From a virus, in IMG/VR virus record IMGVR_UViG_3300045961_000155, positions 1 to 22,239 of that record: DNA of 22,239 nt; one strand, written 5' to 3'. A program made the position numbers and the translations under genes. The number at the start of each line of letters is the position of its first letter. The first letter of the stretch is position 1. The notes under the pieces were generated by a model. The model did not search any database and was not told the DNA's origin. It saw nothing but the letters and a program-made list of their open reading frames with translations. Of this stretch, positions 15,055 through 21,999 are shown in pieces.

Positions 15055-15402
15055 ATGTCTGAGATTCTGACGCCAGAGCAGATTGCGGAATTCGAGGCGC
15101 AGTCGGGACAGAAGGCCTACCACGTCCGAGATCGAGCGCTCGGAAGCATCCTCTTCGGGCTCCCGTCCGAGGAGGACTTCCGCGCGTACAAGCGCGAGAT
15201 CAATCGTGCAGTCCTCCAGCGCACCGGCGACGTGTGGAACGCGGAGAAGAATCTGGTCTCTTCGTGCCTCCTCCACCCGACGCCGAAGGCCTATTTCGCA
15301 GCGGTCGAGCAGGGCAGGCAGTTCGGCCTGACGAGCCGCCTGGCGCGCAAGATCTTCGAACTCGCCGGTGGTGACGACGCGGAAGACGAGGGAAAAGAGT
15401 AG
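15055..15402 (+). CDS. tail assembly chaperone, zero-frame product (gp41-like)
   Basis: A 115-residue helical protein with a near-perfect ribosome-binding site (AGGAGGG, 7 nt spacing). RDRALGSILFGLPSEEDFRAYK and then LVSSCLLHPTPKAYFAAVEQ followed by RLARKIFELAGG show the pattern of phage tail assembly chaperones (lambda gpG, Mu gp41). These coat the tape measure protein during tail assembly. The acidic end contains the heptamer G GGA AAA in the correct phase two codons before the stop, so a fraction of ribosomes probably shifts to the -1 frame and makes a longer product. Confidence 0.85.
   Translation: MSEILTPEQIAEFEAQSGQKAYHVRDRALGSILFGLPSEEDFRAYKREINRAVLQRTGDVWNAEKNLVSSCLLHPTPKAYFAAVEQGRQFGLTSRLARKIFELAGGDDAEDEGKE
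15390..15396 (+). promoter_or_regulatory. programmed -1 ribosomal frameshift slippery heptamer
   Basis: GGGAAAA is read as G GGA AAA in the chaperone frame, exactly the X XXY YYZ phase needed for a -1 slip. It sits two codons (GAG, TAG) before the zero-frame end. Slipping gives GGG AAA AGA GTA... and opens a frame to TGA at 15615-15617. Programmed frameshifting in this gene position is conserved in tailed phages (lambda uses GGGAAAG). Confidence 0.8.
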
Positions 15403-15617
15403 AGGCGATCCGGAAGTCCCCCGCGCTCGCGGCCGAGGCCGTATCGGCGCTGTATCGCGGGGAGGACTCCGAGCTCGCATATCAGGGCGCGTGGCTCATC
15501 GCTGAGCAAGCATTGCTTATTCGGGCGCTCGTGCTGTCTCTATCGAGGGACGGCTCCGGCGCCCGTTCGGCGCACCAAGGCAAGAGATCAAGGGCCAGAC
15601 GTGTCACAAGACGTTGA
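15396..15617 (+). CDS. -1 frame extension of the tail assembly chaperone (G-T type)
   Basis: After the slip the frame stays open for 73 residues. The first part is convincing protein: RVEAIRKSPALAAEAVSALY, then RGEDSELAYQGAWLIAEQ and ALLIRALVLSLSRDG, two amphipathic helices around an acidic turn. The last part is basic (GKRSRARRVTRR). It has no good start codon of its own and fills what would otherwise be a roughly 200-bp gap before the tape measure gene, which it overlaps by 17 nt. The fused protein would be 187 residues (114 + 73). By analogy with lambda gpGT the extension links chaperone-coated tape measure to tube subunits. Confidence 0.75.
   Translation, partial: RVEAIRKSPALAAEAVSALYRGEDSELAYQGAWLIAEQALLIRALVLSLSRDGSGARSAHQGKRSRARRVTRR
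15419..15462 (+). other. possible stem-loop downstream of the slippery site
   Basis: CCCCGCG (15419-15425) can pair perfectly with CGCGGGG (15456-15462). The 30-nt loop holds a smaller CGGC/GCCG hairpin at 15430-15441. It could pause ribosomes at the heptamer, but it begins 22 nt downstream, farther than the usual 5-9 nt, so a role in frameshifting is uncertain. Confidence 0.3.
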
Positions 15618-17538
15618 ACTGAGCGTCGGTCTCGACGACGAACTGTCCGGGCCCGCGCGCGCCGAGGCGCGGGCTCTGCAGCAGCTCGACACGCAGTTCA
15701 AGACCATCCAGCGCTCTGCCGTGGCCGCTGGCGCGGCCCAAGCGCAGATGGCGCAGGCAACGCGATCTGCCGCGAACGCGACAACGGCAGCAGCACAGAA
15801 ACAGCTCTCGAGCACTACGAAGGCGATCGCGGCTCAGCGGAAACTCGCTAATGCAACGAAGGCGGCCAATGGCGCCGCTGGTGTGCGGAGCCAGGGCGGG
15901 GGGATTGGTGCCGGCAGCCTGTTCGGTGCGGCATTCGCCGCCGATGTGATGGGCAACGCACTTCAGACGCTCACCGGCGGTGGTGTGCTCTCGTCGATCG
16001 GATCAACGATCGGCGCTGGCATCGGCGGGCCGATCGGAGCCGCCATCGGTGGCGCCATCGGCGGCTCGTTCGATATGATCATCCGCGCGGCGCAAGCGGC
16101 GGCCAGCGCGGTCTATCGATTCGGCAAATCGTTTTTTGAGGCTGTCGCTGGCGCTGCGGTGCTTCGAGATCGCGCCGTATCGGCGTTCGAGGCACTCCGC
16201 GGCAAGGGCCAGGGCCTCCAGGGATTCGCCGATGTTACGCGCGTCTCGCAGGAGATGGGCGCCAGCGTGGCCACCACGTTCGACGGCATCCGCGCATTGA
16301 TGGCCGCCGGCTTCAAGACGGGTGACGCGGAGCGCTGGTTCAAGCGCATGCAGGACTTGAGCGCTATCGGTATCAACGAACAGACGCAAGGCCGCGTTGT
16401 ACTGGCCATGAGCCAGATCAAGGGGGCCGGCGTGCTGCAGGGCGACGAGCTCCGACAACTCCAAGAGACCGGCCTCAACATCGAACTGATCTGGCAGTCG
16501 ATCGCAAAGCAGCTCGGGACAACAACAAATAAGGCGATGAAGCTGAAGGAGCAGGGCAAGATCTCTGCCGATGTCGCGCTCAAGGCGATCGAGGAAGCCG
16601 TCCAGAAGATGACCGGCGGCGGCGCTGCCGGCGAGGCCCGAAAGGGCTACCTCGATAAGACCTTCGGCGGGTCGCTCGCACGACTCAAGAGCGGTGGCGA
16701 GCAGTGGTTGATGCAGGTCGCCGAGAAGGCGGCGCCGTCGTTCCAGCGGCTCACCGCGACGGTCAAGACCATGGCGGCATACCTCAAGTCGAAGGAGGGC
16801 GCGGCGTGGGTCAAGCAGGCGGCGGTTTGGATTGACGCGATCGTCGCCGGGCTCGAGCTCGCAGGCGGTCTGGTCGTGGCGTTCGCTCAAGGGATGGGCC
16901 TCATTGGCACCGATGCCACCAAGGGACTTGCGGAATCGCTCCGAGAGATCGGGAAGAACAAGGACGTTTTCGAGGCGATGCGCGCGGCGGGCGCCGCCAC
17001 GGCGATGGCGATCAACGGGATCGTGCTTCAGGTGCGGCTCCTGATCGATGCGCTCAACGCGCTGTGGCCGCTGCTGAGCGGGCTCTCCGGGCTCAGTGGT
17101 ATCCAGGCGGTCTACCAGCTCGCTAGCGGCGATAGGGCGGGCGGAGGCTCCGGGAAAGGCAAGGACAGCGGCGGGATCATAGGGTGGCTCCCCGGTGGCG
17201 GAGAAGCCCTGCGAACACCGGAGCTCAACGGAGTGAAGCTGCCGGTTGCCTCGCCGTTCATGGGCGGGTTTTCGGCGCTCGCAGGGAGTGCGGCCCCGTT
17301 CGCTGGCGCTCTGACCTCGACACCAGCGCTTGCGGGCCTGCCGCAGGACCCAGTTCGAGCTCTTCGCGCGCCACAGCCGCAGGACTTTACCGCGCGCGGC
17401 TCGCAGACGACGAACCACAACCAAACCAATTCGTTTGCGATTTCTGTGCAAGGCGGAGAAGACGGCGGGCTCGCGGCGAAGATCGCGAGCGAGGTCAAGC
17501 GTCAGTTGAGCCTCGTCGGCTCCCAGCTCGGGGTGTGA
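15601..17538 (+). CDS. tail tape measure protein
   Basis: A 645-residue protein from GTG 15601 with AGGG six bases upstream. Residues about 15-95 are Ala/Gln-rich helices. Residues about 130-155 form a glycine-zipper hydrophobic segment (SSIGSTIGAGIGGPIGAAIG) that could insert in a membrane during DNA entry. Residues about 180-360 carry the conserved tape measure domain with AMSQIKGAGVLQGDELRQL, GLNIELIWQSIAKQLG and LKEQGKISADVALKAIEEAV. The C-terminus is Gly/Pro-rich and then has a short NHNQTNSFAISV strand region. It sets tail length. At the usual 0.15 nm per residue the tail would be near 100 nm, short for a myovirus (inference). Confidence 0.92.
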   Translation: MSQDVELSVGLDDELSGPARAEARALQQLDTQFKTIQRSAVAAGAAQAQMAQATRSAANATTAAAQKQLSSTTKAIAAQRKLANATKAANGAAGVRSQGGGIGAGSLFGAAFAADVMGNALQTLTGGGVLSSIGSTIGAGIGGPIGAAIGGAIGGSFDMIIRAAQAAASAVYRFGKSFFEAVAGAAVLRDRAVSAFEALRGKGQGLQGFADVTRVSQEMGASVATTFDGIRALMAAGFKTGDAERWFKRMQDLSAIGINEQTQGRVVLAMSQIKGAGVLQGDELRQLQETGLNIELIWQSIAKQLGTTTNKAMKLKEQGKISADVALKAIEEAVQKMTGGGAAGEARKGYLDKTFGGSLARLKSGGEQWLMQVAEKAAPSFQRLTATVKTMAAYLKSKEGAAWVKQAAVWIDAIVAGLELAGGLVVAFAQGMGLIGTDATKGLAESLREIGKNKDVFEAMRAAGAATAMAINGIVLQVRLLIDALNALWPLLSGLSGLSGIQAVYQLASGDRAGGGSGKGKDSGGIIGWLPGGGEALRTPELNGVKLPVASPFMGGFSALAGSAAPFAGALTSTPALAGLPQDPVRALRAPQPQDFTARGSQTTNHNQTNSFAISVQGGEDGGLAAKIASEVKRQLSLVGSQLGV

Positions 17539-17539
17539 A

Positions 17540-18364
17540 ATGGCCTCGACTCACACGGTCATCGAAGGCGACTACGGCATCAAGATCGCCCAGCAATACG
17601 TGGGAGACGGCTCGCGCTGGGTCGAGCTCAAGCCGCTGAACACCTTCGTAACCGAGCGGGCCGACCCCAAGAAAACTGGGTTCCCGATCTTCGTCGGCGA
17701 CGTGATCACGCTGCCTTCGGATTGGGGACAGACGCCGAGCCCTGATCCGGTGCCAGGCGCGGCAATGCCGCTCGCGTACTGGGCCGCGACCGAGGACAAC
17801 TTCGACGGATACTCGGGCGAGGCCAGCGAGTGGTCGGCGCTCTGGCTCGGCGGTGAGTGCCTGCCCGGCGAGTGGCAGGTCGATGTGATCCTGAACCCCG
17901 ACATCGAAAAGAAGAAAGCCAAAGGGCAGCGCGGAGCAGCGATCAACGACCAGGGCGATCACCCGACACAGGTGAGAATGCGCGGACAGCTCCACATGCG
18001 GAGCCACTGGGAGGACTGGCAAAGGCTGGTGCCTGTCTTGTTCGCGAAGAAGAGCAACGTCGAGCGAAAGCCGTTGGCGATCGATCACCCGCAGACGGCG
18101 TGCTACGGTATCAGCGTCGTCTATTGGGAGAAGCTCGAGGCGCAGCAGCCAGACCAGGATATCATGGTCGTGGCCATCGACGCGATCGAGTGGACCCCGC
18201 AACCGAGCGAGGCAAAGACCTCCGCGATCCCGAAGCAATCGGAGCAGGCGAGCGCGGACGAGGCGCTGGCGCAAGTCTGGGAGGCGTATCAGCAGAGCAT
18301 CCCGCCAGGGACGCGCACGACGTTCGAGCGCGCCCCAGTGAGCGCGCCGACGAGGGTCCGGTGA
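17540..18364 (+). CDS. LysM-containing baseplate protein
   Basis: A 274-residue protein one base after the tape measure stop. The N-terminus is LysM-like: HTVIEGDYGIKIAQQYVGDG and SRWVEL (residues 5-30), closing with FPIFVGDVITLPSDW (48-62). A short insertion (about 35-47) lies between. LysM binds peptidoglycan-type glycans and is common in baseplate and inner-tail proteins. The middle has a beta-rich segment (RMRGQLHMRSHWEDWQ, then FAKKSNVERKPLAIDHP and CYGISVVYWEKLE). The C-terminus is a charged helical tail. By position it replaces Mu gpN. It probably contacts the cell wall or joins tube to hub. Confidence 0.75.
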   Translation: MASTHTVIEGDYGIKIAQQYVGDGSRWVELKPLNTFVTERADPKKTGFPIFVGDVITLPSDWGQTPSPDPVPGAAMPLAYWAATEDNFDGYSGEASEWSALWLGGECLPGEWQVDVILNPDIEKKKAKGQRGAAINDQGDHPTQVRMRGQLHMRSHWEDWQRLVPVLFAKKSNVERKPLAIDHPQTACYGISVVYWEKLEAQQPDQDIMVVAIDAIEWTPQPSEAKTSAIPKQSEQASADEALAQVWEAYQQSIPPGTRTTFERAPVSAPTRVR

Positions 18365-18365
18365 G

Positions 18366-19526
18366 ATGAGCGCCCCGAGCCCCACTGTCAACGGACTCCG
18401 CCTGCTGTCCGCGCGCATCACGGAGCCGGCTATCGGTGCGTGGACCGCGGACATCGAGCACGACGGCACCGAGGCCCTGAGCGGCGCGGTGAAGATCGCA
18501 CTCGACGGAGAGACCTGGAGTGGCACCGCGGCCACATCGAAGGTCGAGGCGGGCCGCGTCAAGAGCAGGATCGTCGGCGGAGCGAACGGGCTCGGGGTCG
18601 AGCTCCAGGCGCGGTCCTACAGCCACCCGAGCGGGTCACTCACGCTCGCAACCCCGTTCGCCGACATCCTTCGCGAGGCCGGCGAGACCGCATCCTCGAC
18701 GGCAGAAACGCCCACGACGGCCGTAGCGAACTGGGTGCGCGGGCTTGGCACGGCTGCTGCCGCGCTGAAGGCCATCGCGTCGAAGTCTGGGCGCTCCTGG
18801 CGCGTCCTGCGAGATGGGACCGTTTGGTTCGGGGTCGAGACCTGGCCCGAGCATGTCCCGCTGGTACCGCCGATCGAGATCGATACAGACTGGTCCGACG
18901 GCAACGTCGAGCTCCGCGACGCGGCGAGCTTCAGCCCTGGCGTCACCTACCAGGGCCATCGGATCCAGCAAGTGGTCCACGAGTACCGCGGCTCCGGCAC
19001 ATCGACCACGCTATCGACCGAGAGCTCGAGCGGGACATTCGATCGCATCCTTGACGCCGTTCGGCGCGAGGTGGACTACCGAACGGTCTGGCCCGGCAGG
19101 GTCACCAAGCAGCACACCGACCACACGCTGGAGGTCGTCTGCGATGACCCGCGGATATCGGGCTCCGGGATCGACCGGGTGCCTATCGCTCCCGGCCTTC
19201 CTGGGATTCTGGTCGAGGTCCCGCTGGGCGCGCGCTGCTTCGTCGAGTTTGCCGGCGGTGACCCGGCGCGACCCCGCGTGTGCGGCTGGGATCACGAGAC
19301 CGCGTTGACCCTGATCACCGTCGGCGGGACAGGCGCGGATTTCGTTGCGCTCGCTGGACTCGTCAAGTCGCAGCTCGACAACATCAAGGCCGAATTCGAC
19401 CTACTGAAGACAGCCTACAACGCTCACGTCCACCCGACGGGCGTAGGACCGAGCGGACCGACGACGCCTTACGCGGTCACCTACGCGGCCGCAGCAGTAG
19501 CCGCGACGAAGCTCAAGACCGTCTGA
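18366..19526 (+). CDS. baseplate hub/spike protein with gpV-type OB fold
   Basis: A 386-residue protein. Residues 1-240 look hub-like (gp27/gpP type), including FSPGVTYQGHRIQQVVHEY (189-207), a typical hub segment. Residues about 241-310 are an OB-fold module of the gpV/gp45/gp5 class: WPGRVTKQHTDHTLEVVCDD, GLPGILVEVPLGARCFVEF and GGDPARPRVCGW. A short helix (FVALAGLVKSQLDNIKAEFD) suits a trimeric coiled coil. YNAHVHPTGVGPSGP places an HxH pair (H354, H356), a motif that binds a metal ion at the tip of some phage spikes. It thus seems to join hub and spike, two genes in Mu (gp44 and gp45), in one chain. Its TGA overlaps the next ATG. Confidence 0.8.
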   Translation: MSAPSPTVNGLRLLSARITEPAIGAWTADIEHDGTEALSGAVKIALDGETWSGTAATSKVEAGRVKSRIVGGANGLGVELQARSYSHPSGSLTLATPFADILREAGETASSTAETPTTAVANWVRGLGTAAAALKAIASKSGRSWRVLRDGTVWFGVETWPEHVPLVPPIEIDTDWSDGNVELRDAASFSPGVTYQGHRIQQVVHEYRGSGTSTTLSTESSSGTFDRILDAVRREVDYRTVWPGRVTKQHTDHTLEVVCDDPRISGSGIDRVPIAPGLPGILVEVPLGARCFVEFAGGDPARPRVCGWDHETALTLITVGGTGADFVALAGLVKSQLDNIKAEFDLLKTAYNAHVHPTGVGPSGPTTPYAVTYAAAAVAATKLKTV

Positions 19527-20002
19527 TGCTCGACCAGCCCGCGCTCGCCGCCGCGCTTCAGGCGACATTCGAAAGCATGCCAGCGGCGGCTGCCGATGCG
19601 GCGGATGCGCTGGCCAACGACTACGCCACCTATGCCTCCGCGGCAACGTTCGGCGCGTCGCAACTCGAGGTGAGCGAGGCGGTAGCAACGGCGATGGGAG
19701 ATACTCTCTTCGCAGCAATCAGCGTCCCGGCGTCCGGTCTTCCGGCGACATTTGCCGCCGCGTGGGCGGCTGCTGTCGCGGCGTTCTGGGTCGGTCTCCC
19801 GGTGGTCGGGGCGCAGTCCGGAGCCACCGCAGGGTGCCCCGGCGCCGCATCGATCGCGGCCACGTTGACCGCCGTATTTGCGAACCTCGCCAACAGCGCC
19901 GGCGTCTGTGCCGTCGCGCTCGCCGCCGCTCTCCACGGCGCAACGCTCACCGTGACGGCCACGGTAGCACCTCCCGCCGGGACCGTCCTTCCGATCGCGT
20001 GA
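19526..20002 (+). CDS. Ala-rich small phage protein of unknown function
   Basis: A 158-residue protein from ATG 19526 (TGATG overlap with the hub/spike gene); an earlier in-frame ATG at 19280 would overlap that gene by about 250 nt. It is dominated by Ala and small hydrophobics. It starts MLDQPALAAALQATFESMP with helices, then has TFAAAWAAAVAAFWVGLPV (about 75-93), which is hydrophobic enough for one membrane-like helix, and ends in a beta-like LTVTATVAPPAGTVLP. The family is not recognised. A baseplate accessory is plausible because of the tight coupling. The hydrophobic segment leaves holin-like or membrane function open, but charged end regions and topology do not clearly support it. Confidence 0.65.
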   Translation: MLDQPALAAALQATFESMPAAAADAADALANDYATYASAATFGASQLEVSEAVATAMGDTLFAAISVPASGLPATFAAAWAAAVAAFWVGLPVVGAQSGATAGCPGAASIAATLTAVFANLANSAGVCAVALAAALHGATLTVTATVAPPAGTVLPIA

Positions 20003-20006
20003 ACCC

Positions 20007-21119
20007 ATGGCCTACACTAATCCCTTCACCGGCTCGTCCGCTCTCCGAACCGCTCGTCACGCCGAGTCGATCGTCGGCATGTCCGACGGCGACGCACTCA
20101 CGGGCGCGAACGAACTCGATCAGGCGAACCGGATCGGTGAGTCGCTGCTCGCGCTCCGGCGAGCGTCGCTACTTCAGATCACGGGGTTTGGCGCATCGGC
20201 ACCGTATGGCGCGATCGAGGCGCGGTACAACGTTGGAACCTATCTGCTGTTTGATGCGTCGACCTACGACTACTGTTCCAGGATGCTGGACTACGATCCG
20301 CCCCTTCTGAGCCCCACCGCGTGGCCCGGAGCCGGGTCGAATCCAAATTCGTTCGTGCCTGGCGCGCACTCGACAAGCAGCATGTTCTCCGTGGTCGCGT
20401 TCCGCGGCTATTCCTACGCCGTGAGCGCCGGGACCGGCCTTTTCGCTGCCGGGCTCGCGCTCCCGGACTCGATGGTCGACGTTGGTGATATGGCCGTCGC
20501 GTCGAAGACTGGAGGAGACGTCGCACTGGTGTGCGGACTCACCGCAGGCTCGTCTGCGGTCGCCGGCTGGAGCAACGCGCCGGGGACCAGTTGGACGGCG
20601 GCAACCGGGACTCCTGCGGGTGACTCCAACTGGGCGGGGCGAGGGCGATTCGCGGTCGGGGGCGCCGACGGAACCAGCGTGATCCTCATGCCGACCGACG
20701 CCACGTCTGGTGTGAGCGCGATCTGGTGGTCGGAGGACAGCGGCGAGACCTACACGAAGGTGGTCCATGGGATCTCTGGCGTGAAGTTCTTCGCCGGTGG
20801 CGGGTACGATGCAGCGCTCGGTCGCTGGCTCCTCGCTGACGCACAGACGGATGATCTCTACGCCTCCGCGGCGCCGGGGACTCCAGGATCGTGGTCGAAG
20901 CTGACGGACATAGGGACTCAGACGGTGGATTTCTTCGTCCTCCGCGGCGGCCTATACCTGTCGTGCGGGACGGGCATGATTCACGCCTCGTGGGACGGCG
21001 GTACCAGCTGGGAATCGATCCGGTGCCCGACCCCTACGTTTACGCGCGGCAGGATCGTGGACGGCCGTCTCTGGATGTTCGGCACAGTGGACACGTTCTG
21101 CACCGGCGTCGTCGAGTGA
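20007..21119 (+). CDS. Asp-box (BNR-like) beta-propeller protein, putative receptor-binding tail protein
   Basis: A 370-residue protein four bases after the previous stop. Residues 1-60 are helical and polar and may anchor it to the virion. The rest is Gly/Ser/Trp-rich with Asp-box motifs (SxDxGxxW/Y): WSEDSGETY (241-249) and SWDGGTSWESI (328-338), plus degenerate copies WSNAPGTSW (188-196) and SAAPGTPGSW (287-296). Spacing of about 42-53 residues fits blades of a beta-propeller as in sialidases and glycan-binding proteins. No catalytic Arg triad can be assigned, so binding rather than hydrolysis is the safer guess. It interrupts the usual hub-to-gp46 block and is probably a receptor-binding component. 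Confidence 0.72.
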   Translation: MAYTNPFTGSSALRTARHAESIVGMSDGDALTGANELDQANRIGESLLALRRASLLQITGFGASAPYGAIEARYNVGTYLLFDASTYDYCSRMLDYDPPLLSPTAWPGAGSNPNSFVPGAHSTSSMFSVVAFRGYSYAVSAGTGLFAAGLALPDSMVDVGDMAVASKTGGDVALVCGLTAGSSAVAGWSNAPGTSWTAATGTPAGDSNWAGRGRFAVGGADGTSVILMPTDATSGVSAIWWSEDSGETYTKVVHGISGVKFFAGGGYDAALGRWLLADAQTDDLYASAAPGTPGSWSKLTDIGTQTVDFFVLRGGLYLSCGTGMIHASWDGGTSWESIRCPTPTFTRGRIVDGRLWMFGTVDTFCTGVVE

Positions 21120-21127
21120 CCGGTCAC
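21116..21127. repeat. 12-bp perfect palindrome at the convergent gene junction
   Basis: GTGACCGGTCAC is its own reverse complement and contains both convergent stop codons: TGA of the propeller gene and TCA (minus-strand TGA) of the lipoprotein gene. The genes are separated by only four bases. It has no loop or T-run, so it is not an obvious terminator. Confidence 0.45.
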
Positions 21128-21984
21128 CGATCCCAGACGCACACCACCCGCGCGGTACCATCGTTCGCAGCGACGCAGCTTTGGCCCTCTCCGCACCTGA
21201 GGCCGCACGCTCCGCAATTCTCCGGGTCCGGCATGCGCTCGCATTTGTTTGCTGGGTCGCCGTCGCAATCGTAGGTCGCATACAGTCCAGGGCACGGCTC
21301 GCAGCGCGGCTCCGCCCCTTCCCAGGGCACCCAACACCAATAGGCGCCCTGGTAGACCGACCAGCACGTTCCGGGGCCCGTCCAGGCGCCGCCGGGGTGG
21401 CAGTCGAGGATGCGCGGGGCACCGCCGCTGCCGCCCGCAGGAGCGCCACCGCTCGTAGCTCCACCGGAAGGCGCTCCGCCCGACGGAGCCCCACCGGAGG
21501 TAGCGCCGCCGCTCGTAGCGCCGCCCGCTGGTGAGCCTCCCGACGTGGCGCCGCCCATCTCCGACGCACCGCCGACCCCGGCGCCACCCTCGCCGCTCGC
21601 TGCTCCCTGACCGCCAGCTGGAGTTCCGGCCGCGCCCGCTGCGCCCGCTGTTCCGGACCACCCGGAGCTACCAGAGATCGAGCCGCCGGCCACACCGCCT
21701 GCTGCCCCGCCGGACGCGCCGGCCGCACCAGACGCGCCAGCGCCCGAGGCTCCACCCAAAGTCGCACCAGCGGTCCCTGATGCGCCGCCAGAGACCACGG
21801 CCGGGCTGCCGGCGCCCGGCGCTCCACCGGTGGTCTCGAGCCCTCTGGAGCCTCCCGACGGAGCTCCGCCGCTCGTCTCGACGAGACCGCCGCTCCCTCC
21901 GCTGACGAGGGGCCCGCTCCCCGCGCTCTTCAGCCCGCAACCGCTCACCATGGCCGCCGTCAACACGATCGATTCGATGCGCAT
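21124..21984 (-). CDS. cysteine-rich lipoprotein with Gly/Ala/Ser linker (candidate moron)
   Basis: A 286-residue protein on the opposite strand to every other gene. The N-terminus is a lipoprotein signal peptide (MRIESIVLTAAMVSGCGLKS) with lipobox VSGC, so C16 would be lipidated. Residues about 20-190 are a low-complexity linker of Gly, Ala, Ser, Thr and Pro, including eight GGxxx pentads at 144-183. The C-terminal about 95 residues hold 12 cysteines (195 to 282), enough for six disulfides, with PENCGACGLRCGEGQSC typical of secreted myxobacterial proteins. A likely -10 box sits 6 bases before the start codon. It looks like a cell-surface protein made by the lysogen, not a virion part; receptor masking or superinfection exclusion would be guesses. 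Confidence 0.8.
   Translation of the reverse strand: MRIESIVLTAAMVSGCGLKSAGSGPLVSGGSGGLVETSGGAPSGGSRGLETTGGAPGAGSPAVVSGGASGTAGATLGGASGAGASGAAGASGGAAGGVAGGSISGSSGWSGTAGAAGAAGTPAGGQGAASGEGGAGVGGASEMGGATSGGSPAGGATSGGATSGGAPSGGAPSGGATSGGAPAGGSGGAPRILDCHPGGAWTGPGTCWSVYQGAYWCWVPWEGAEPRCEPCPGLYATYDCDGDPANKCERMPDPENCGACGLRCGEGQSCVAANDGTARVVCVWDR
21436..21555 (-). repeat. 8 x 15-bp tandem coding repeat in the lipoprotein linker
   Basis: Eight consecutive 15-bp units encode pentapeptides GGATS, GGSPA, GGATS, GGATS, GGAPS, GGAPS, GGATS and GGAPA (residues 144-183). In-frame repeats of this size can gain or lose units by slippage, so linker length is likely to vary between relatives. Confidence 0.8.
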
Positions 21985-21990
21985 CCCGAG

Positions 21991-21996
21991 ATCATA
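21991..21996 (-). promoter_or_regulatory. -10 box for the lipoprotein gene
   Basis: On the minus strand the hexamer is TATGAT, five of six matches to TATAAT, standing out in a very GC-rich context. It lies 6 nt before the lipoprotein ATG, so the transcript would be leaderless or nearly so. No good -35 is seen at 16-18 bp. It lies in the 15-bp gap between the divergent lipoprotein and gp46-like genes. Confidence 0.45.
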
Positions 21997-21999
21997 ACC

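Noticed and set aside
16003-17451. Long minus-strand open frame (482 codons) opposite the tape measure gene
   Set aside because: Arg/Leu/Ala-rich composition without motifs; it is explained by the GC-rich codon pattern of the tape measure gene.
19280-19525. Earlier ATG for the Ala-rich gene after the hub/spike gene
   Set aside because: The added residues are Arg-rich and antiphase to the OB-fold coding sequence; ATG 19526 in a TGATG overlap is far better.
19748-19806. Hydrophobic helix in the Ala-rich protein as evidence of a holin
   Set aside because: Only one moderately hydrophobic segment is visible, the rest is soluble-looking, and no endolysin is nearby.
21436-21555. Tandem 15-bp repeats as a possible CRISPR or iteron array
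   Set aside because: The units are contiguous, in frame and encode GGxxx pentads in a lipoprotein linker; there are no spacers.
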